Below are positions 11,655 through 22,290 of a DNA stretch of 64,000 bases, piece after piece. The notes beneath the pieces are model-generated. The model saw only the letters and a program-made list of their open reading frames with translations. It was not told where the DNA came from and did no database searches. Origin of the DNA: Paracamarosporium sp. OC-R06-R3 (Eukaryota; Ascomycota; Dothideomycetes; Pleosporales; Didymosphaeriaceae); NCBI GenBank assembly GCA_019828545.1, contig JACVRA010000185.1:109721-173720 (forward strand), read 5' to 3'. Within the stretch, counting starts at the first letter, position 1. Every line of letters begins with the position of its first letter. A program made the position numbers and the translations under genes.

Positions 11655-12242
11655 TCAACCAAAAGACACCCTCTTCTTTTTCCCTTTCGCGGCCTTCTTC
11701 GGCGCTTCATCATCTACATCCTCAACCCTCGCCGGATCAGAATGCCTGCTCTTCTTCTTTTTCTTCAGCCCTTTCTTCGTTTCCTCAAATTTGCTAGCCT
11801 TTTCCTCAGCCCTAGCTTCCATCTCCTTCCGCTTCGCCTCTCGCACCTCCTCTAACTGTCTTGCGCGCATGATCCTACTCTCGACATCTTTGTCCTTCTC
11901 TGCATTCACCACGCTCATAATCGCCATCATGCTCGCAGGATCATCCACAAAAACTTTGCCCTTCTTTTGGCCCTTGGGCTTTGCGATGCCGGCAGGAATT
12001 ATGCCATTGAGCTTTGGTAAATCCAGTTCTGACTCTTTGTAGACGCGCTTCTTCGGTTTGTTCGAGGGTAGTCTAGATTTCGACTTTTGGGCGCCACCGG
12101 GTTTGGCGAGGGCGAGGGACTTCTGCTTGCGCTTCGAGATACCCTCAGGTGCGCTGCCTTTTGGCTTTGCGGATTTCTTTGATGGACCGCTAGCCTTGCT
12201 GCTTTTTGATGATTTGCCTTTGACGGATTTTGTGGGCGCCAT
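11655..12242 (-). CDS. LOC1: 60S ribosomal subunit assembly/export protein LOC1
   Basis: Intronless, 195 residues, starting at ATG 12242-12240. It is very basic: Lys/Ser-rich termini surround a conserved middle with [20 protein letters not shown], then [20 protein letters not shown] and a long charged helix ([20 protein letters not shown]). This layout matches fungal Loc1, a nucleolar RNA-binding protein needed for 60S subunit assembly and, in yeast, ASH1 mRNA localisation. The C-terminus carries another Lys-rich block. It starts 225 bp from VPS68 on the opposite strand, so the two genes share a compact divergent promoter. Confidence 0.9.
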   Translation of the reverse strand: MAPTKSVKGKSSKSSKASGPSKKSAKPKGSAPEGISKRKQKSLALAKPGGAQKSKSRLPSNKPKKRVYKESELDLPKLNGIIPAGIAKPKGQKKGKVFVDDPASMMAIMSVVNAEKDKDVESRIMRARQLEEVREAKRKEMEARAEEKASKFEETKKGLKKKKKSRHSDPARVEDVDDEAPKKAAKGKKKRVSFG

Positions 12243-12467
12243 TGTTGTGTGTCTGGGAGGTAGTCTCGCGTGCGGGAGAAGTATAAGTGTGCTCGAACTT
12301 TTTTGGTGGAGAAGCTCTGGTCGGCGGTTACTGTTGCCGATGTGAGCTTGGCAGGCGCATCCAACTGACGAAGCCCAGCCTCACTGCATCGACCTCACAG
12401 CTTGCGCCCAGCTACACACTCGTCACAGCACCTTCACGCATACGAACAGCAGTACAGAGAACGCAGA

Positions 12468-13111
12468 ATGTCTTCTCATCGCCTATTTCGTTTTCCCAAG
12501 CCGGCCTGGTTGAATAGCGCAAACACTAGGACAGCAGGCGTCTACGCAGCCGGAGCTCTGGTACGTAATACCAGCATATATTGACTGAAGTCATGAATGC
12601 TTATTCATTTGTCATACAGTTCTCTCTCGGTTTCTTTCTCCTAATCGATGTCGCCTCCTGGTCCCGCTCTCCCATGAACCCCTCCGATCCACCCGTACAC
12701 GTAACCTTCGTGGACTGGATTCCCGGTATCTGCTCGGCGCTGGGAATGCTGGTCATCAACTCGATTGACAAGTCGCGACTGTCTGCTGACTCGTTCTCAT
12801 ATTCCGGGAATGGAGTTGCGTGGAAGGCGAGGTTGGTGTTGTTCTTGGGCTTTGCGCTGTTGGCGGGTGGGCTGGCGGGAAGCGTGGTAGTGCTGGTGCT
12901 CAAGTACATTGTGCCAGAGTACGTGTGGCCAACTATCTGGATGGGCGTGGGGAATGTTGTTGCAAATGGGTTGGTCATGCTAAGGTGAGTTCAAACTTCA
13001 GCTCCCACACAGATCGACATGTTGAGCGAAACGCTAACTGGGATCAGCTCTGCTGTGCTTTGGGTTGCTCAGAATATGGAGGATGAATACACGTATAACC
13101 TTGCGCTGTAA
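12468..13111 (+). CDS. VPS68: VPS68 / UPF0220 (TMEM50-like) membrane protein
   Basis: Exons 12468-12560, 12620-12984 and 13048-13111 (introns 59 and 63 nt) give 173 residues, typical for the family. There are four hydrophobic segments: AAGALFSLGFFLLIDVA around residue 28, WIPGICSALGMLVIN around 70, a long Gly/Leu-rich helix near 110, and a C-terminal one ending in SSAVLWVAQNMEDEYTYNL. In yeast Vps68 binds Vps55 in an endosomal complex that promotes passage from late endosome to vacuole. The VPS55 gene is the next gene here, facing it tail-to-tail with 482 bp between stops. Confidence 0.9.
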
Positions 13112-13593
13112 GGTGTCATGCGCGATAGAGATACGGGACTATGGCGAGCGTTGATCCGAATTTGGAAGCGAGAGTTTGTGACGGATATCCCAGGCTTTGG
13201 AGAAGAGTCTGCTGGCATTTTGGGAGTTACTTGCATGTTGTATAATTATTAGCTCGAAGTTCCAGGTTTCAGAGGTCGTTTCCAGGGCCCTGGCAATTGC
13301 GGACTATGTGCTGTATGAAGACATCTGATTCGGTATTATATCTCAAATACGTTCGATATTCAACACAAGCGGTATGAGCAAGACTCCGCCGGCGAATGCA
13401 ATATAAAGAACATAGTTTACATGAACGCTCAAAATGATGGAACCCATGGGCACGCGCCCGTCCAAAGCGCGACCCGTATTCCTCCTCGTAGAGCTGCTCA
13501 TAATCAAACAGCAACATCGAAGGTAAGGCAGTACCCTTCGCTCCCATCTCTTAATTCGTAGCAATCTCTTCATTCGTCGTTCCGGCCTTGTAG
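13112..13593. other. Intergenic between the VPS68 and VPS55 stops
   Basis: Two 3' flanks. Short minus-strand frames here (to 13573) have no start signal or family likeness. Confidence 0.5.
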
Positions 13594-14119
13594 TCAGAAA
13601 TCTTGGTCTTCCTGGAAGAAAAGTGTGAAGCTAATGATCGTTCCGTAGATCAGCAGTCCGCCCACAACAGACATGACAGCGGCACCCGCTTGAATGGTGG
13701 CTGAATGGTAGAGAAGGGTTGGAAGCGCTATTTCACTTATCAGCACAGTCGACAGACACAGCCATGTAATCTTGAGCGCATGACCACGAATTCGCCCTCT
13801 GAGACGTACCGATACCCATAACGACAAAGAACCCAGTCAAGAATCTCCCAAAGTCCACGACTCCGCTTCCCGAGCTTTCCATGAAGTCATCTGGATTCGC
13901 TGCGCGCCCGCATATCCAGTTCGGAAGCGGTGCGATCACATATGTTGCAACGACGAGAAGCGTGAGGTAGTTGTGGAAGAGCGCCGCGCTGAGAATGACG
14001 AGGAGGAACCCGATGGCAAGGACCTATTGCTCGACTGTCAGCTCAAAAGGCCATCGGAGCGCATGCGACCAAGGCAGGCGTACGAAGGAGAGCCCTATGA
14101 TGGTCTTGATGCCAGCCAT
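13594..14119 (-). CDS. VPS55: VPS55 / OB-RGRP (LEPROT) endosomal membrane protein
   Basis: Exons 14119-14084 (12 codons, MAGIKTIIGLSF), 14023-13810 and 13727-13594, with introns of 60 and 82 nt, give 127 residues, the usual family size. There are four membrane segments with short loops. The diagnostic loop NPDDFMESSG follows PNWICGR, and the C-terminus GGLLIYGTIISFTLFF ends in an acidic tail. The family controls late-endosome-to-vacuole sorting, in complex with Vps68 in yeast. The tiny first exon means a simple ORF search shows only fragments of this gene. Its start is 375 bp from PRE5 on the opposite strand. Confidence 0.93.
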
Positions 14120-14494
14120 GGCGGGGACCGTAATATCGTGCGAAGAAGTGCTGCGCAAGAGATCCGTTCGACAGCCTGTATTGTGCGACGGCAAAAGTGT
14201 AGCGTGGGAGGTTCTGGAGATGCGTGAAGCTTGAGCTGCGGTTGCGTAGCGCCTGTGCTGTGAGGCTGTATGCGCACGGGCGCTTTCTTGGCGGGAAGCT
14301 ACGATGGAGCTTCGTAACATGGGCGCTGCCTACCATGATTGGTATCCCCCCACCAACCTATCTTCAAAGCTCTCCGCACCCTCCACACTCTTCACGAATC
14401 CCGCACAAAAGGAATCCGTGTTGAAGACGCATTGCGGCAACGATAATCCTTCCGGGCCACACGATATCAGCAGCACAGCAGCGGCGCCTTCACC
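14120..14494. promoter_or_regulatory. Divergent promoter region VPS55 / PRE5
   Basis: 375 bp between divergent start codons. No defined element could be supported. Confidence 0.4.
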
Positions 14495-15312
14495 ATGTTC
14501 AGAAACAACTACGACAACGATTCGGTGACGTTCTCGCCTCAGGGTCGTATTTTCCAGGTTGAATACGCGCAAGAAGCTGTCAAACAGGGATCAGTAGTCG
14601 TGGGAGTAGTCAGCAAGACACATGCCGTGCTCGCGGCGATCAAGGTATGCATCACAGTTTCGAAGGACAGTACGCAGATGCTAATGTATTGTAGCGAAAT
14701 GCCGAAGAGCTTTCGTCCTACCAGAAGAAAATCATCCCGATAGACTCGCACTTCGGGATCGCCCTTGCCGGTCTCGCCTCAGATGCCCGCGTCCTCTCCA
14801 ACTTTATGAAGCAGCAATCTCTCTCATCACGCCTGACCTACGACCGCGCAATCCCCCTCTCTGAGATCACCGCTCGCATTGCGGATCGGGCACAGATCAA
14901 CACCCAGCAGTACGGACGAAGGCCATATGGTGTGGGTCTGCTGATCGCCGGTGTTGATGCTAAGGGACCGCATCTCTTCGAATTCCAGCCGAGCGGCGTC
15001 ACGCAAGAAATGGTTGCTTGCGGCATTGGCGCTCGGAGTCAGATGGCGAGGACATACTTGGAGAGACACCTAGACGACTTCGAAGGTTCAAGTCGCGACG
15101 ACTTGATCAAGCATGCGCTGAGGGCTTTGAAGGAGTCGCTGTCTCAGGATAAGGAACTCACCGTGGACAACACCAGCGTTGGTATTGGTGGCATTGGTGA
15201 GGACTTCAAGTTGTTCGAGGGCCAGGATATCGCAGAGTGGCTAGATGCTACGTTCGAGAATCGGGAGGGTAGTGGTGAAGAGGCTGGAGAGGCCATGGAG
15301 ACGGATTCATGA
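14495..15312 (+). CDS. PRE5: 20S proteasome alpha-6 subunit (PSMA1/Pre5)
   Basis: Exons 14495-14644 and 14695-15312 (50-nt intron, GTATGC...TTGTAG) give 255 residues. The N-terminus [20 protein letters not shown] carries the proteasome alpha signature (YDxD...SPxGRxxQVEYA), followed by [14 protein letters not shown] and [12 protein letters not shown]. The NNYDNDxxxxSPQGR form and the [15 protein letters not shown] helix point to the PSMA1/Pre5 subunit rather than the other alphas. The C-terminal tail is acidic ([14 protein letters not shown]), as is common for alpha subunits. It forms part of the outer ring of the 20S core. Confidence 0.93.
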
Positions 15313-16034
15313 AGAAGTTGTGAATACTCTGTGTTACCCTTGGATGAGTAACATGAAAAGCGACAGTACCGGAACTTCCATGGCCTGATGGTAGGGTAAT
15401 TCTCCCAAGGTGAGGTTGGCCGGCAATGTAGGCTGACATTCAGAGACAACGGTTCATGAATAGAAACTCAATGTGAATGACCTCTATGATTCCCGTTTAG
15501 TTCATGTATGGTACCACGATGAGCATACAACTCTTTCGTACACCTTTGACCTACATTTTGCCATTTGTTAGGATGTAAAATACACGGCAAATGTAATGTA
15601 CCGCCCGACTGTTGGTTTCCCTGCAATAGGCTATTGTAAAGCACATTCTGACTTAACACATAATTCGTATACACCCAGTTTTGTATATATGTTTTAGCAC
15701 TAACTGCCTTGTTACGAATTCAAGTGTGAGTACAATTCACTTCGCAATGTTCTGCCTGTGATATACCGCTCCTTCTCGTATAATTGCTTAGTCTTTACCA
15801 TGCATATAATATAATGATTCCTCGTCGGGCATGTCCAAACCAAATGAAAAAAAATCCCTTTGTTTCTTGCAACAGCACGATGGAGTGAAGAATGGCCGGG
15901 GGTCCGGCCACGTGATCTTGATTCCGCCGAGCCGCATCCGCGAACTTTCGGGCAAGCTCCATCCAACCCTTCACAACCACAAGCTCCACCCTCCAACGAC
16001 CTCAACCCCCGAAACCACATACCCGACCATTACA
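15313..16034. other. Intergenic, 722 bp, no gene seen
   Basis: 3' flank of PRE5 and promoter of ATP15. No RNA gene or repeat recognised. Confidence 0.45.
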
Positions 16035-16372
16035 ATGGCATTCGCGTGGAAAGCTGCCGGCCTCTCGTACGCTCTCTTCACCCTACACGTTCCGTAGAAG
16101 GGGCAATTGATTCTGACAAGCTGGACAGCTACAACCGCTACATTGCGGTCGCATCTCGCGTTGTGCGCCGCTCGCTCAAGGAGGACAAGAGGATCATTGC
16201 CGAGCGACGAGGCGAGAGCGAGATCAGGTTTGCTAAGTGGGAGGTACGTATTGGGAGAATAAAGCGGGGATAGAAGGAAGTTGACGCAGGTCAGAACGGC
16301 AAACAGGGCGAGCTGAAGAACCTGGCTGAGGCCAACGCTACTGCTTCCGAGAGCGCATCGTCGTCGGCTTAG
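16035..16372 (+). CDS. ATP15: Mitochondrial ATP synthase subunit epsilon (ATP15)
   Basis: Three small exons, 16035-16066, 16129-16243 and 16295-16372 (introns 62 and 51 nt), give 74 residues, matching the ~60-75 of the family. The N-terminus MAFAWKAAGLSYNRYIAVA is the ATP synthase epsilon signature (FxWKAAGxSYxxY), followed by a basic helix ASRVVRRSLKEDKR and FAKWENGKQGE. Ser/Ala residues fill the C-terminus. It sits in the central stalk of F1 in the matrix. Because of the split, no single frame shows it. Confidence 0.92.
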
Positions 16373-16672
16373 ATTTTGAGGATGGGAGCAATGGCTGGAT
16401 GATGGACAGACAGACGGAGGACACTCGGTGGAGGCTGTGAAGGGTGGTGAAATGTATATTCTGTACTATCAACGCGGCATTCGCGGAGGAAATCTTGAAA
16501 AGCCAATGCACGACAATATCTGAGCCTCAATTGTACTATCCGCCTTGTTTTGCCTATGATGTGTTGCTGTGGCGGCCGTAGAGGCTCTGTTCGAGGCTCC
16601 GCTACAGCGTGAGAGCCCCCAGCACGCTTCTAACCCATAGTTTCCGCGCCGGAACTGACTCTACCTCTAACC
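16373..16672. other. Intergenic, 300 bp, no gene seen
   Basis: 3' flank of ATP15 and promoter of MAK10. Nothing recognised. Confidence 0.4.
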
Positions 16673-19325
16673 ATGGCCGATGCATCTCTCCTCCACGACA
16701 GCGCGACCGCACGCGACACTGATGCGTTGTTAACTCCTGATGGCACTGGTTCGTCGCACAGTTTCAACCTCTCGTTCTCAAGTGTTGATGAGGCTTTAGG
16801 CCCCGCCTTTGCGTCTGCAGAGAGCGCCAGATCTGCGAAAAACGGCTTACCACTAAGACAGGCACCGAGGCGTGGTGCTGCGCCGCCTCGCATTTATGAT
16901 GTGACGGAGAAATTCACGAGAGCTTGTCAAGGTAAGTGTTCAGGCCGTTTGGGAATTTCTGAGATGACTGGAACCACGCCTCAAAGCTGCGGTTGCTCGT
17001 CTCCACGAACACGTGAAATCATCCTATCCTGTGTTTTAATCAGCTGGATCACTTACTAACGCTATATCCCAGCCCTCGATGTTGGCCAGCTCATCAAAGA
17101 TGAGTACTTTACGCTCTTCGAATCAATCGGCGCCATTGAGGTATCGTATATTGTTCAGATGTAAACCTTCTCGAATTTAACAACGGGGGCAGATCATGGA
17201 TTCCAAAATGGACAGCGGCTTCCTCCAACCAGGCGAAACCTTAGAAGACGACTATGACCCGCTTGCTCCTCTCTTACCGGAAGAACTGATCGGCATAATG
17301 GACCAGCTTCTATGCTATGAGATGGCCTGGCATACGGGCTACCCACTCTCCCAGACGCTCTTCACTTCAGTTTACATCGACAGACTGCTATGGCCAGAAC
17401 CAAGGGCCATTCCTGAAGCGCAGTTCTACCGCGGCAGCATTCCGGATGACAAGAGACCAGGTGCGCTGCTGGATGTGTTAAGAGCGTATTGTTTGGCACT
17501 TATCAAGGGCTGTGATTATGTAATTGCGAAGGTCATTGCGAGAGATTACTTTGAAGAGGAAGACTTCTGTACGCACACGTATAATCGGGTGTTGTTCGTG
17601 CAGGTGCCGATCGACGTATTCTTGCGGGAATTAGATGCAAGCGTAGAGACGATGGAGGAGTAAGTTATACCCTAACACAAATTTAAGAGGATGATTGCGT
17701 ACTAATTTTCACATAGTCTCGATCTCGAGATTGATGGCGCACTCCGATCCGCTATCATTGCCAGGCTTCAGTTCAGGAAATCTTTCCTATGCGCCTTGGA
17801 CCCCGAGTGCCCATTGGAGATCCTATCCAACTTTTGGTCGCCCGTACATCCGAATATCGACATGTTGAGCGATACATATCAGCTAGGCAAGACAGTTCCT
17901 GGGTCTTTCAGCACCAAGATACAACGACGTCTCGCTTCAACGGTACCGCCACGGCCAATAGTTGAAGTCGAATTCAAAACGGCTTTGCAAACATTAAAAC
18001 AGCTCTGTGTTGATTGCGAAGAAGCAACTCGCTTCGCCGACTTGCCGACAGACCCACTGGAATACCAATCTTTCCTGTGGATGTTCGCCTCTCGCCAGCC
18101 GACACCTCTTCCATACTCGCGGTCGTACCTCTCGAACATTCTGTTCGATCCCTACATTCTAAATGCGCCTGTATCACTGCCGCTTGAAGATGTTAAGTCG
18201 TTTGTCTTCCATGAATCTCCTATCCTCGACCCATCCAATTGGGCGCTCTCCCCACCACGCAATCCGCTCGTTCCCAAACCGCCAAGATTACAGTTTGCCC
18301 TCTTGATTGATGAGTTTGTGGAGCGTGTGGGGCAGCCCTATCTCGATTTTTGGGTAGCTCTGGGTCAGAACAGATGTCGTCTTCGTCGACTGCTTACACA
18401 TGTGATATCAGCATGGGATGTGCTACAACAGGATGCCGTGTTTGTTGACGCTGGTCTCGTAGCTGCTTCCCAGCAGCTTAACATCTCGGCAGAAATCATG
18501 TCGAGTCCCCTCTTGACATGGGTATATATAAAAAAGACGTGGATGATTGAGAAAGTCATCATCCTGGGCTTTGAACAGGATATCTACCTTCCCGACGAAT
18601 ATGCGGGTATGTACTACTTTCTATCGCTCATAGCAGAGAAGCGAAAAGATGCATTGAAGAGCTGTGAGACGCATGGCACCGAGCGAAGCATGCACTTTCT
18701 CCAGTCTTCGCGCTTTCAGGATGCTCGAGAGATGGACGACCAAATGCCTTTTATCGACTCCGAACTACAACAAGCAACGGGAATCAGCGCTTTCGCGAAA
18801 TCACTCCACGGATTTTACACGATTGCGAACTACCTTCGCCTCCTACCCTGTCCTAACCGCCCTTTTTCCACCGAACAGCTGCGCTACGAACTTCGCATGA
18901 AACCCTTCCTCGCTCTCCAACCACCCGAGGTTCCACCCTTTGAAGACTTCCAAAGTGTGCTTCAACCGTACGGCCCCTACTCTGACCCCTCACCATCATT
19001 CTATAATGATCTCAAGCACGGCGAGTCGGAGCTATGGACCGATATAGATGCTTCACTGAAGGCCGCCAAAGACGCCTTCACCAAAGTCAAGAAATATGGT
19101 GCTACAAGGTCCAAGGCTGGCGGGGTGGAGCAGGCATGGAACAAGGAAATGCAGGGTATGCTAGCCAGTTGCGTAGCGTTAGGCGTTACTGTTGCGGGGC
19201 TCAAGAGCTCTGCAAAAGACATTGAACCAGGGAGCAGGATGCAGGTCAAAGTTGAGATCCCATCGGCTGTAGCAGACGAAAGGTATGCGGACGGGTGGGT
19301 TATCGCGAAGATCGTGAAGGAGTAG
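16673..19325 (+). CDS. MAK10: NatC N-terminal acetyltransferase auxiliary subunit (Mak10/NAA35)
   Basis: Exons 16673-16931, 17073-17140, 17193-17659 and 17717-19325 (introns 141, 52 and 57 nt) give 800 residues. The first ~85 residues are a variable Ser/Ala-rich extension. The conserved Mak10 domain begins with IYDVTEKF and contains KDEYFTLFESIGAIE and the hallmark IMDSKMDSGF (about residue 110), then PLLPEELIGIMDQLLCYEMA. NatC acetylates proteins starting Met-hydrophobic; this large helical subunit anchors the catalytic Naa30 to ribosomes. The C-terminal half continues the helical repeats, ending in a short basic tail. The 141-nt first intron is the longest of the gene. Confidence 0.92.
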
Positions 19326-19610
19326 GATATCAGTCTTTGGTGAGATTTATCGGGCGACTACTGATTCGCATCACCATCATGCGTACATAGCCTCGGGATT
19401 GAGCACGATCTCATACTACGATACAAATTCATTTCCTTCAAGCGAAGACCGCATGTGGGGTATCATGATTAACCGAACGCCGTATTCCATCCTTTCGTAC
19501 TGCAGACCCATATCCCCATAGCGCTAAATTGCCCTCTTGTGTCGCCTGCCACCATGTTTTCGTGAACCTTTCGCTTGCACACTGATACGCATTACCACAC
19601 TCATGAATCT

Positions 19611-19957
19611 CTATCCCTTGAACTTCCTCAAACACCCCTCCCTAACCTTCCGCACACTCCTCGCGCTCACTCCTCGTTCACCCGCTTGTTTCGACGCAAT
19701 ACTCGCTTCCTTGATGACCCTAAGCCCAAATTAGCATTCCATTTTCTCTCTCACATTCCAGCCTCTTGCTCCAGTTTGTCCATCTCTGCCTGTGTCCAGG
19801 CGCTCTATGATCGCATATGGGGCAGGAAGGCTCACTCCTGCATGAACAGCGCATATTTCAGGAAGATAAGTATGTCGGCGTTCTTGGAAAGCGGGCGGTT
19901 CGCATGGGCTTTGACAATCTTCTTGACCGTGCCACGAGGGTAGAGCGTTTGCGGCAT
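19611..19957 (-). CDS. CENP-W-type histone-fold kinetochore protein
   Basis: Two exons, 19957-19836 and 19719-19611, separated by a 116-nt intron (GTGAGC...GCTTAG), give 76 residues. The N-terminal helix region reads YPRGTVKKIVKAHANRPLSK, followed by NADILIFLKYALFMQE. Exon 2 continues with EASIASKQAGERGVSARSVR and ends LRKFKG. This is the compact helix-strand-helix histone fold of the fungal CENP-W/Wip1 group, which pairs with CENP-T/Cnn1 in the inner kinetochore. Both exons fall below common ORF cut-offs. Another archaeal-type or CBF/NF-Y histone-fold protein is the main alternative. It is tail-to-tail with MAK10 (285 bp). Confidence 0.82.
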
Positions 19958-20468
19958 CGTGATCTCTAGATGCGTGGTTCAACTCAGGTGTCGCTAAAAA
20001 AATTAAGGAGCAGTCACGATACACAGCCTACGAGGCTTCGATTAAGGTTCTGGTCGTGGGCGATACAGGCTCGAGTTGCGGTGTAGTGAACTTGCGTTGT
20101 TGTTGTCGTCAGGGTTTGGACCGGACGTGATGATGTTCATCAGTGGTCTGTGCATAGATGTGGCGCGCTCTCACGTGAGGGCAGGATAGGATTGCAGCCA
20201 ATAAGGGCAAAGAGCGTCGATCTGAGACTATGTCATGAATGTCATGAAGCAGCGCTCATCCAGATTAATAGATCGTTTTACTGTTTCAAAAAGAAATGAG
20301 ATGAGTTACAAGATACATCAAACTTGGCGTTCAGGGAAGACGGGCAGGTAACAAATGAGAAATCTTCATATAAAACACTTCTATCTGGGACTAATCACAG
20401 GTAATGTTACATCAAGCCCCTGACCAAGCAACGCTTCCCGCCGCAACCACATTCTACTTAGATTGTAT
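19958..20468. other. Intergenic, 511 bp
   Basis: Promoter side of the CENP-W-type gene and 3' flank of QCR2. No further gene seen. Confidence 0.45.
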
Positions 20469-22014
20469 TTACACCTTGAGACCAAGGTCCTCAGCAAACG
20501 GTAGCACATGGAGGTCACCGACGGCTGAAACTGATGCCTTCTGCTCGAGTAATGACTTGGCGGCCTGCGAATGTTCATCAGAATACTGTTCATCGACATG
20601 AAAAGGGTTATTGAACTTACCGACTTGACAGCCTCCTCTGTGACGCCATCGATGGCCTTGGCAACCTCATCAATCTGGTATGCCTGGTTGTTGCTGACTA
20701 GACCGGAACCAGTGTAAACGATGCCAGCCGTGATGTCCTGGCCATATTCAAGTTCCTTGAACTTAGCGGCAGCCTTGGCCTTTTGGAAGAGCTCTTGCGA
20801 GATTTCGCCAGCAGCAATCTTCTGGATGAGCTCGACAGTGGTCTTGGCAGTCTGTGCGACGTATTCGGCGTTGCCAGTGATGGCGGTGTACAAAAGACCA
20901 GCATCGGAGTAGATGGCGCTCGTGGTCTTGACAGAGGTACCGGGCGAAGCCTTTGCGTTGCCGAGCAGCGAGAAGCCAGACGACCACTTGATGCTCGACT
21001 GGCCGCCGAGCAGCGATCCGAGAACAGCTATTTCGGGCTTGTAGAACTTGCCGGTGAAGGAGCTGGATCCGGGGAAGGCAATGACGAAAGCGTTGGCCTT
21101 GTCGTGGGCAATGCGTTCCTCGCCTCCATGGTACTTGGTCTGCTCGGTGCCGGTGGTGAGCTGCTCAATAGGCGAGGCCGGGACGTTGTCGAAGAACTCG
21201 TTTGTCCACTTGCTGAGTTCGCTGTGCTCTGCGCCGTTGGCAACGAGGGCAAAGTTGGGCTTGGCGTAGGCGATCTGTGAAAACCACTCAATTGTGTCGG
21301 CTTCGAGGTACTTGGTGTAGGGGTGGGACGACGAGGAAGACGTGGGGTTGCCTAGGCCACGATGGAAGGCAAGGCCGTGCGCGGAGTTGATGGCCATGTC
21401 GAGCGGGTTGGCGAGGAAGCGCTTGTGGGCGAAGTGGAGCATGGGGAGGACCTCCTCGAGGTAGACGTGGGCTGACTGGATTAGCACCTTGTTCCATCTC
21501 GACTGCACGGGGCTGCATACGCTGGTACTTTGTCGACGAGGCAACCTCGCCGAACAGCTCGACGTAGTAGGGCAGGTCATCGCGGAGGAACTTGGCCTCG
21601 AGAACCAGGTTCTCGCGGGTGTGGTAGGCGGCGAGTTGAGCTCCGAGGAGCTCGGATTCGCGGACAATGCGCAGCGTCGACCGTCTCTCGGTGCTCTGGA
21701 GTGCAATTGGGCGTTAGCAGAGCTCGACGCAGCTCGGACGTTGGTCAATGGCGTACCCGGAATGCAAAGTGCTGCAGGCCCTCGGTCAGGCCGGGCAGCG
21801 GCTGGTACCGCGTGCCGGCCTTGGCCACCAGGGCAAGCGTCGTGGTCGCGCCGGCGTAGTCTCTGCTCGCAAACTTGACGCCCTTGGCCTCGCCTGACTG
21901 GTACTGGAAGGAGCCTGATGCGGGAGCAGCGAGGCCGCGACGCTGCGAGGGGCGGACGGCGGCGTGGCGCGCAGCTCTCTGGGCGCCCCGGCAGGCGGTC
22001 GATCGAGAGAACAT
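20469..22014 (-). CDS. QCR2: Ubiquinol-cytochrome c reductase core protein 2 (QCR2)
   Basis: Exons 22014-21757, 21695-21521, 21471-20621 and 20564-20469 (introns 61, 49 and 56 nt) give 459 residues. The N-terminus (MFSRSTACRGAQRAARHAAV) is an Arg-rich mitochondrial presequence. The protein has the M16 (pitrilysin) fold twice: TTTLALVAKAGTRYQP with GLTEGLQHFAF in the first half, and the Gly-rich GGEERIAHDKANAFVIAF region in the second. The HxxEH zinc site of active processing peptidase is absent (LQHFAF instead), as expected for the non-catalytic complex III core 2. A single frame across the locus (20381-22186) reads through introns and is not the protein. It shares a 276-bp divergent promoter with RPC82. 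Confidence 0.92.
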
Positions 22015-22148
22015 GGTGAAGCGGACGCCGTGCTACGGGGCTGCGATGTGTGGGCGGGCGGCAATGGATGGGATGGTGCTGGCGAGGGCAGCGACGAAGC
22101 TGTGCAGTTTCCTTCGAACGCTGACATAACCCCGTCGCGCCTTCCCTG

Positions 22149-22153
22149 ATTGG
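22149..22153 (-). promoter_or_regulatory. CCAAT box in the QCR2/RPC82 promoter
   Basis: ATTGG on the plus strand, that is CCAAT on the QCR2 strand, about 135 bp upstream of the QCR2 ATG. The CCAAT-binding HAP complex controls respiratory genes in fungi, so the site is plausible for QCR2. A five-base match alone is weak. Confidence 0.35.
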
Positions 22154-22290
22154 TCGCCCGCCCAGCGCCCGTCCCCGCGCCCTCACTTTTTGTCAACACC
22201 CTCGACCGCCGCGGCCGCGCAGACACGCACCCCAATGCCTCCCCGGTAGCCTCCGCGACACCTAGATATCTGGCAAATATCTAGGCAGCC

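Noticed and set aside
19731..20024. 97-codon minus-strand frame covering the CENP-W first exon
   Set aside because: A different frame. The real product uses ATG 19957 and a 116-nt intron.
20381..22186. 601-codon minus-strand frame over the QCR2 locus
   Set aside because: It runs through introns in the wrong frame at its 5' part. The spliced four-exon model gives the full conserved QCR2 protein.
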